Positions 32,211 through 37,912 of a stretch of DNA of 37,912 nt are shown here, one piece after another. The stretch spans positions 1 to 37,912 of the forward strand of contig CACNFB010000010.1 of the NCBI GenBank assembly GCA_902619665.1, written 5' to 3'. Every line of letters starts with the position of its first letter. Position 1 is the stretch's first letter. This DNA comes from an uncultured Pelagibacteraceae bacterium. Its GTDB lineage: Bacteria; Pseudomonadota; Alphaproteobacteria; Pelagibacterales; Pelagibacteraceae. Under the pieces are notes generated by a model. It was not told the DNA's origin and did not search any database. It saw nothing but the letters and a program-made list of their open reading frames with translations. Both the position numbers and the translations under genes were made by a program.

Positions 32211-33751
32211 TACCAATTCCGCTTAACAGATATTTAATTACTATAATTCTTTTTATTTTAGGAATTCTATCTTCATTTAGTCTACCTCCATATAACTTTT
32301 TTTTCATAAATTTATTTACAATACCCTTTTTGTTTTATATTTTGGTCAAATATCTCAATCAAAACTTACTAAATAATTTTTTAATTGGATGGGTTTACGG
32401 TTTTGGCTATTTTTTATCAAACCTATATTGGGTCTCAAATTCTTTAAAATTTGATGAAAATTTTAATAACTTAATCATTTTATCAATCTTTATTATTCCT
32501 TTTTTTTTATCCATATTTTATGGATTATTTTCTATTTTATTAAAATTTTTTGATTTGAAGATGAATTTCAGGTCCGTTTTAATTTTTTCATTGATAATTT
32601 CCATCATTGAATATTTAAGAGGTACAATTTTTGGAGGTTTTCCTTGGAATTTAATATCATTTAGCCTAATAGAATTTACAAGTACTTTGCAATTACTCAA
32701 TTTAATTGGAACTTATTCTTTTAACCTTTTAACTATAACTTTTTACTGCTTGCCAGTAATAATTTTTTTTAAAATTAGCAATGTTACAAAATTTAGTATC
32801 ATATTCACATCAACAGTTTTTTTGTTTGCTAATTCATATTATGGAGATATCAGGATTAAAAAAATTGAACAAGCAGATAAAAAACAAATTTCCCCTGCAA
32901 TTAAATTAGTTTCACCAAGATTTAAAATAGAAAGGTTTTTTATTAAAGAACCAATAGAAAGCAAACTAATTGATCTATTCGACATTGGTTACCCACTGAA
33001 TAAAGATTATTTATTAGTTTTTCCGGAAGGAATTACAAATATGGGTGAATTAAATAAATTTGAGAATGATTTCAGTAAAATCTCAGATCAACTTACAAAT
33101 AATACAAAAATAATTTTAGGTATTACTTTGGATGATGGAGAAAAAATTTATAATTCATTAGCATTATTTAATAAAAAATTCATATTAGAAGATTATTACA
33201 ATAAAAATAAACTTGTTCCATTTGGTGAGTTTTTACCTTTTGAAAAATTTTTAAGTAATTTTGGCCTTAAAAAAATTACGCAAGGTTACAGGTCATTTAG
33301 TTCATCAAATTTAAGAAAAGTTATAAATGTTAATTCAATTTCATTTTTACCCCTTATTTGTTATGAAATTATATTTTCAGGAAAACTAAATGTTAATAAA
33401 AGTGATTATGACTTTATTTTAAATATTTCTGAGGATGGATGGTTTGGCGATAGCATAGGACCAATTCAACATTTTTCTCATTCTATATTTAGATCAATTG
33501 AAGAGGGTAAAGATACTTTAAGAGTTGCTAACAATGGGATTACAGCCCACGTTACCTTAACAGGCAAGGTTAATAAAAAACTCAACACAACCGAAAAGGG
33601 AAGCATTGAAATAAATTCAATATCTACGCCATTTCCTACTTTGTTTAATATCTATGGTAACAAGATTTTCTTTTTTTTCGTATTTTTTTATATTACCTTG
33701 ATTTTTTTTTTAAAAAAAAAATATGAAAAAAAATTATTTATTCACAAGTGA
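32207..33751 (+). CDS. lnt: Apolipoprotein N-acyltransferase
   Basis: 514 residues from a TTG start overlapping the ybeY stop. The N-terminal half has about six membrane helices; the rest is a nitrilase-like periplasmic domain. The catalytic triad can be seen as Glu in [10 protein letters not shown], Lys in [11 protein letters not shown] and Cys in [10 protein letters not shown]. It N-acylates the lipobox cysteine of lipoproteins, of which this window encodes several. Its last 29 bp overlap the metK start, the largest same-strand overlap seen here. Confidence 0.96.
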   Translation: MIPIPLNRYLITIILFILGILSSFSLPPYNFFFINLFTIPFLFYILVKYLNQNLLNNFLIGWVYGFGYFLSNLYWVSNSLKFDENFNNLIILSIFIIPFFLSIFYGLFSILLKFFDLKMNFRSVLIFSLIISIIEYLRGTIFGGFPWNLISFSLIEFTSTLQLLNLIGTYSFNLLTITFYCLPVIIFFKISNVTKFSIIFTSTVFLFANSYYGDIRIKKIEQADKKQISPAIKLVSPRFKIERFFIKEPIESKLIDLFDIGYPLNKDYLLVFPEGITNMGELNKFENDFSKISDQLTNNTKIILGITLDDGEKIYNSLALFNKKFILEDYYNKNKLVPFGEFLPFEKFLSNFGLKKITQGYRSFSSSNLRKVINVNSISFLPLICYEIIFSGKLNVNKSDYDFILNISEDGWFGDSIGPIQHFSHSIFRSIEEGKDTLRVANNGITAHVTLTGKVNKKLNTTEKGSIEINSISTPFPTLFNIYGNKIFFFFVFFYITLIFFLKKKYEKKLFIHK

Positions 33752-34886
33752 ATCAGTCTCAGAAGGTCATCCAGACAAAGTATGCGATAGAATATCAGAT
33801 ATGGTGGTTGACACTTATCTTAGCGCAGAACCCCAGTCGAGAGTTGCATGTGAAACTTTAACTACAACAAATAAAGTTGTCTTGGCAGGTGAAGTAAGAG
33901 GACCTGAAATTAAAAAAGATGATCTTATACAAAAAGTTAGAGATTGCATAAAAGACATTGGATATGATCAAGACGGTTTTACTTATAAAGAAGCTACAAA
34001 AATAGAAAGCCATTTACATGCCCAATCATCGGATATCGCTATGGGTGTAGACTCTTCAGAAGCTAAGGATGAAGGGGCGGGAGATCAAGGAATAATGTTC
34101 GGATACGCATGCAATGAAACTGAGGTTTTAATGCCAGCTCCTATACATTATTCTCATAAAATCTTACGTTTAATGGCTGAAGATAGAAAATCTGGAAAAC
34201 TAAAAAATATTGAGCCAGATTCAAAGAGTCAAATTACTATTGAATATAAAGATGGAAAACCAACTAATGTAAAGTCTGTAGTAATTTCTACACAACATTC
34301 TGCAGATGTTAATCAATCTCAAGTTAGGGATTTGGTTAAACCATATATTGAAAAATCTATACCAAAAAACTTATTGAACAATTTGTCAGAGGAAGAAATT
34401 TATGTAAATCCAACTGGAAATTTTGTTATCGGTGGTCCAGATGGTGATAGTGGTCTAACCGGTAGGAAAATAATAGTAGATACTTATGGTGGTGCTGCAC
34501 CACATGGCGGTGGAGCTTTTTCAGGAAAAGACCCAACAAAAGTTGATAGATCAGCTGCTTATGCATCAAGGTATCTGGCAAAAAATATCGTTGCTTCAAA
34601 AATTTCTGACAGATGTCTTATCCAACTGGCCTACGCTATTGGGGTATCAAAGCCACTTTCAATATATGTGGATCTATTTGACGACGACGAGGATAAGAAT
34701 AAACACGTAGAAAATTTAATTAAAAAAAATTTTGATTTAAGTCCTAGAGGGATTAGAGAAATGCTTGGACTGAACAAACCCATTTATGAAAAATCAGCTG
34801 CCTATGGTCATTTTGGAAGAGACCCAGGATCTGATGGTTCTTTTTCTTGGGAAAAAGTTGATAAAAAAGACATTTTTAGCAAGTAA
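33723..34886 (+). CDS. metK: S-adenosylmethionine synthetase
   Basis: 387 residues. [34 protein letters not shown] and [20 protein letters not shown] are the MetK signatures (ATP, K+ and phosphate sites). It makes SAM from methionine and ATP and supplies MiaB, RsmI and others. The leader lies inside lnt, so no SAM riboswitch is present here. The trmB and rimP genes often between metK and nusA are not present. Confidence 0.98.
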   Translation: MKKNYLFTSESVSEGHPDKVCDRISDMVVDTYLSAEPQSRVACETLTTTNKVVLAGEVRGPEIKKDDLIQKVRDCIKDIGYDQDGFTYKEATKIESHLHAQSSDIAMGVDSSEAKDEGAGDQGIMFGYACNETEVLMPAPIHYSHKILRLMAEDRKSGKLKNIEPDSKSQITIEYKDGKPTNVKSVVISTQHSADVNQSQVRDLVKPYIEKSIPKNLLNNLSEEEIYVNPTGNFVIGGPDGDSGLTGRKIIVDTYGGAAPHGGGAFSGKDPTKVDRSAAYASRYLAKNIVASKISDRCLIQLAYAIGVSKPLSIYVDLFDDDEDKNKHVENLIKKNFDLSPRGIREMLGLNKPIYEKSAAYGHFGRDPGSDGSFSWEKVDKKDIFSK

Positions 34887-34893
34887 TAATAAG

Positions 34894-34921
34894 TTGAAAA
34901 TTTTAAAATTTAAATTATAAA
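34894..34921 (+). promoter_or_regulatory. Strong promoter candidate for nusA-infB
   Basis: TTGAAA (34894-34899) and TATAAA (34916-34921) are 16 bp apart, each 5/6 matches or close to the sigma-70 elements. Transcription should start near 34928, so the leader of about 54 nt contains the terminator hairpin at 34943-34969. Confidence 0.55.
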
Positions 34922-34942
34922 ACCTATAACATTGTTAATATC

Positions 34943-34969
34943 AAAGTGGGCTTCGGCCCATTTTTTTTT
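34943..34969 (+). terminator. Intrinsic terminator in the nusA leader
   Basis: TGGGC-TTCG-GCCCA (34947-34960) is a stable hairpin with a UUCG tetraloop; flanking AAAG/TTTT extends it to nine pairs. Nine T follow (34961-34969). The nusA ribosome site GGAG (34970-34973) starts directly after the T run and the ATG is at 34982. It can end metK transcripts and also act as an attenuator for nusA. Confidence 0.88.
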
Positions 34970-34981
34970 GGAGTAATAAAT

Positions 34982-36526
34982 ATGTTAAACAGACGAGCTG
35001 ATAAACTGGAATTATTGAGAATAGCAGAGGCAGTAGCTTTAGAAAAATCTATAGATAAAGAGTTGATTATAAACTCTATGGAGAGCGGTATTGCGAAAGC
35101 TGCAAAATCAAAATTTGGGAATGAGAATGAAATACAAGTTAATATAAATAGAGAAAACGGTGATATCGAAATTTATAGAAAATTAGTAATAGTTGAAAAT
35201 CCAGAAAACAATAATACAGAGATAAGCTTAGAAAAAGCAAAAGCATTAAACAATGAAAAAAAATTAGGTGAGGAGATCTTGCAACCTCTCCCAACATTTG
35301 ATTTCGGCAGGATTGCAGCTCAGACTGCAAAACAGGTTATTAGCTTCAGTGTCAGAGAGGCTGAAAAAGAGAGACAGTTTAATGATTTCATAGATAAAAA
35401 AGATACAATACTAAGTGGGATAGTTAAAAGACTAGAATTTGGAAATGTAATTGTAGATCTAGGTAAAGCTGAGGCAATAATTCAAAAAAACGAGATGATA
35501 CCAAGAGAAATTATTAAAGCTGGAGATAGAGTTAAAGCTTATTGTTATGACGTAAGAAGAGAGCAAAGAGGACAACAAATTTTTTTATCTAGAGCTCATC
35601 CTAAATTTATGGAAAAACTTTTCATTCAAGAAGTTCCAGAAATATATGATGGATTAATAGAAATAAAATCATCAGCAAGAGATCCAGGAAGTAGAGCAAA
35701 AATTTGTGTAAAAGCTATTGATACATCCCTAGATCCAGTTGGAGCATGTGTAGGAATGAGAGGTAGCAGAGTTCAAGCTGTAGTAAATGAATTACAAGGA
35801 GAAAAAATTGATATCGTAAATTGGTCTGAGGATATATCAGTAGTAGTATCAAACTCACTATCACCTGCAGAGGTTTTAAAAGTAAATATTTATGAAGATT
35901 CAAAAAAATTAGATGTAATTTTAACAGAAGAAAATTTAAGTAAAGCAATTGGCAGAAGAGGACAAAACGTTAGACTTGCAACAAAGTTAATCGATTATGA
36001 AATAAATATAATGACTGACAAAGAGGAGTCTGAAAAAAGACAAGAGGAGTTCAAAGATAGAACAGAAAATCTTATGAAAAATCTTGAAGTTGATGAAACA
36101 TTAGGTCAACTTTTAGTAGCTGAGGGATTTTCAACCACTGACTTAATTAAAGATAGTAAACTAAATGATTTAACTAAGATCGAAGGTATAGAGGAAGAAA
36201 CAGCTAAGGAGCTAATAGAAAGAGCGATAGAATTTGACAAAAAAAATCAGGAAGAAATTCAAAAGAAAATTAAAGACTTAGGCTTAGAGACAGATTTAAT
36301 TAATCACAAGGGGTTAACTCCAGGAATGCTGCTAACATTAGGTGAAAAAAAAATATTAACCTTAAATGATTTTGCAGATCTTGCCTCTGATGAATTAATT
36401 GGTGGATTCGATATAATTAAGGGTGATAAAGTCAAAATTAATGGCTATCTCGAGGATTTTGCCTTATCACGAACAGAAGCAGATGAACTTATAATGAAAG
36501 CTAGAGAAAAAATTTATCACAACTAA
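34982..36526 (+). CDS. nusA: Transcription termination/antitermination factor NusA
   Basis: 514 residues from the ATG at 34982, chosen for its GGAG site 8 bp upstream and because MLNRRADKLELLRIAEAVA is the family start; the in-frame ATG at 34946 lies in the terminator. Domains in order: RNAP-binding N-terminal domain (1-125), S1 (about 130-200; SGIVKRLEFGNVIVDLG), KH1 (DPVGACVGMRGSRVQAV), KH2 (LSKAIGRRGQNVRLA), then two C-terminal HhH repeats. It controls pausing and termination. It is followed by infB without the usual ylxR. Confidence 0.97.
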   Translation: MLNRRADKLELLRIAEAVALEKSIDKELIINSMESGIAKAAKSKFGNENEIQVNINRENGDIEIYRKLVIVENPENNNTEISLEKAKALNNEKKLGEEILQPLPTFDFGRIAAQTAKQVISFSVREAEKERQFNDFIDKKDTILSGIVKRLEFGNVIVDLGKAEAIIQKNEMIPREIIKAGDRVKAYCYDVRREQRGQQIFLSRAHPKFMEKLFIQEVPEIYDGLIEIKSSARDPGSRAKICVKAIDTSLDPVGACVGMRGSRVQAVVNELQGEKIDIVNWSEDISVVVSNSLSPAEVLKVNIYEDSKKLDVILTEENLSKAIGRRGQNVRLATKLIDYEINIMTDKEESEKRQEEFKDRTENLMKNLEVDETLGQLLVAEGFSTTDLIKDSKLNDLTKIEGIEEETAKELIERAIEFDKKNQEEIQKKIKDLGLETDLINHKGLTPGMLLTLGEKKILTLNDFADLASDELIGGFDIIKGDKVKINGYLEDFALSRTEADELIMKAREKIYHN

Positions 36527-36536
36527 TTAATGGAAA

Positions 36537-37912
36537 ATGGAAAAACAGAAAAAAAAACTCACAATATCAGGAAAACCAAAAAAAAACTTTACTTCCCAAC
36601 AAGATTTTGGAAATAGAAAAAAAATTTCTTTCAATGAAAAAAAATTTTCAAAACCTTTAAACAAAATTCCAAATAACTTTAAAAAAACTTTTAAACCTAA
36701 ACCAATAGCTTCAAAGTTAAGCGATTATGAGCGTAGAAAATTAGCAGAGCAAAAAGCCATGAAAGGAATAAGGGGTGAAAATAATCAGAAAGATAAGGAA
36801 AACAAGTCAAAATTTAGTACAAAAAAAAGAGAGACGAAATTAACAGTTTCGAGAGCTTTAAGTGAAGATTTAGAATTTAAGTCTAGAAGTCTTGCATCTA
36901 TAAAGCGAGCCAGGGAAAAGGAACTTAGGGTATCAAAAAGTCAAATCAGCGATGACTCAAACTCTAATATCAAACGGGACATTAACATACCTGAATTTAT
37001 AACAATCAGAGATCTCGCTAACAGAATGGCTGAGCAATCTTCAAATATAATCAAACATTTAATGGGTATGGGTGTAGCAGTAACGATTAATCATACAATT
37101 GACTCTGACACCGCAGAATATTTAGTTAAAGAGTTTGGTCATAACCCTATTAGAGAAAAGAAAGCTGACGAAATTATAAAAAATATTAAAGAGGCTAAAT
37201 CTGAAAATTTGAAAAACCGTCCGCCAATTATTACTGTTATGGGTCACGTTGATCACGGTAAAACTTCAGTGTTAGATGTTATAAGAAGTGCAAATATAGT
37301 ATCGGGTGAATTTGGTGGGATTACTCAACATATAGGAGCATATCAAATTGAAAAAAATAAAGAAAAAATTACATTTATAGATACACCAGGTCATGCTGCA
37401 TTTACAGAGATGAGAGCAAGAGGTTCAAAACTAACAGATATAGTTGTTTTAGTTGTTGCTGCAAATGACGGTGTAATGCCACAAACTATTGAGTCAATAA
37501 AACATGCAAAAGCAGCAAAAGTACCAATTGTCGTAGCTATTAATAAATGTGATCTTCCTGATGCTGATCCACAAAAGATAAAAAATCAACTTTTAGAGCA
37601 TGAGTTAATCGCTGAGGATTTGTCCGGTGATACAATAATGGTTGAAATTTCTACAAAAACTAAAAAAAATATTGATAAACTCTTAGAACTAATCTTATTA
37701 CAAGCTGAACTTTTAGATTTAAAATGTGATTTTAATAGCAACTCTAGTGGCGTTGTTTTAGAGTCTAAAATTGATATAGGAAGAGGTCCTATTGTTAATA
37801 TTATAGTTACGTCTGGAAAATTAAAAAAGGGTGATTATTTTGTCTGTGGGACAAAATGGGGGAAAGTAAGAGCCATAATAGATGATAATGGAAAGCAAAT
37901 TGACGAAGCATT
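36537..37912 (+). CDS. infB: Translation initiation factor IF-2, N-terminal part
   Basis: 458 codons are visible; the gene runs off the window. The start at 36537 reads [18 protein letters not shown] and opens a lysine-rich, disordered N-terminus of about 140 residues. The IF2-N domain follows ([19 protein letters not shown]). The GTPase has [13 protein letters not shown] (P loop), [10 protein letters not shown] (switch), [15 protein letters not shown] and NKCDLPDAD (G4). Domain II begins near [13 protein letters not shown]-2 brings initiator tRNA to the 30S subunit. It starts 10 bp after nusA. Confidence 0.97.
   Translation, partial: MEKQKKKLTISGKPKKNFTSQQDFGNRKKISFNEKKFSKPLNKIPNNFKKTFKPKPIASKLSDYERRKLAEQKAMKGIRGENNQKDKENKSKFSTKKRETKLTVSRALSEDLEFKSRSLASIKRAREKELRVSKSQISDDSNSNIKRDINIPEFITIRDLANRMAEQSSNIIKHLMGMGVAVTINHTIDSDTAEYLVKEFGHNPIREKKADEIIKNIKEAKSENLKNRPPIITVMGHVDHGKTSVLDVIRSANIVSGEFGGITQHIGAYQIEKNKEKITFIDTPGHAAFTEMRARGSKLTDIVVLVVAANDGVMPQTIESIKHAKAAKVPIVVAINKCDLPDADPQKIKNQLLEHELIAEDLSGDTIMVEISTKTKKNIDKLLELILLQAELLDLKCDFNSNSSGVVLESKIDIGRGPIVNIIVTSGKLKKGDYFVCGTKWGKVRAIIDDNGKQIDEA

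Noticed and set aside
33600..33723. Possible SAM riboswitch ahead of metK.
   Set aside because: The upstream DNA is the coding end of lnt, very A/T-rich, and shows no SAM-II or SAM-V-like pseudoknot that I could recognise.
34946..34981. An upstream in-frame start for nusA.
   Set aside because: It lies inside the terminator hairpin and lacks a ribosome site; the ATG at 34982 has GGAG and the conserved N-terminus.
36530..36616. An ATG at 36530 just before infB, giving a 28-residue frame.
   Set aside because: It overlaps infB out of frame and shows no features; most likely chance.

Overview
This is an AT-rich, tightly packed chromosome segment from a streamlined alphaproteobacterium, most likely SAR11 (Candidatus Pelagibacter or a close relative). 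The assignment rests on very low GC, lysine/asparagine/isoleucine-rich proteins, spacers often below 20 bp with many 1-4 bp gene overlaps, alphaproteobacterial gene orders, and a highly expressed Gram-negative porin. No tRNA, rRNA, CRISPR array, transposase or integrase gene was found. Nearly everything is core housekeeping, so the novel material is small: short genes below usual ORF cut-offs, regulatory DNA, and one possible small inserted element.

Layout. 1-3.7 kb (minus): holA (partial), lptE, leuS, DUF3576 lipoprotein. 3.9-5.0 kb: porin with its own terminator. 5.0-7.4 kb: ThiE/TenI-like protein, YggS PLP protein, L,D-transpeptidase, an OmpR-type regulator with a degenerate receiver, and a 35-residue gene that looks like the ribosome-rescue factor ArfA. 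7.4-8.6 kb (minus): msrB, DUF4149, ABM-domain protein. 8.6-9.45 kb: a small exported protein, then about 500 bp bracketed by an exact 26-bp direct repeat and carrying one secreted-protein gene. 9.45-13.5 kb (minus): SGNH esterase, a small basic protein, a renalase-like flavoprotein, adenosine kinase, nth, dapB. 13.5-14.04 kb: two strong Fur-box matches, an 8-cysteine mini-protein and a two-helix membrane mini-protein. 14.05-17.8 kb (minus): dnaJ, dnaK, grpE with heat-shock promoter candidates. 17.8-21.0 kb: rdgB, LpoA-like, rsmI, BON lipoprotein. 21.0-25.9 kb: maeB, murJ, trpS. 25.9-28.7 kb: Nfu, Bax-like, polysaccharide deacetylase. 28.6-34.9 kb: tsaB (short), fur, miaB, phoH-like, ybeY, lnt, metK. 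34.9 kb to the end: nusA and the 5' part of infB, preceded by a promoter and an intrinsic terminator just upstream of the nusA ribosome site.

The genes fall into translation and tRNA modification (leuS, trpS, miaB, tsaB, rsmI, ybeY, infB), envelope building (lptE, lnt, murJ, LpoA-like, BON, Bax-like, L,D-transpeptidase, deacetylase), chaperones, and central metabolism (maeB, metK, dapB, adenosine kinase). The clusters follow common alphaproteobacterial order but lack several usual members locally (rimI, corC, trmB, rimP, ylxR, yraN), as expected from genome streamlining.

Best leads for new biology: (1) the promoter plus intrinsic terminator in the nusA leader, which suggests attenuation by NusA itself; (2) the Fur-box pair beside the 8-cysteine mini-protein, with a Fur-family gene elsewhere in the window; (3) the 26-bp repeats and arm-like sites around the 500-bp insert; (4) the minimal ArfA-like gene ending in an A10 tract.
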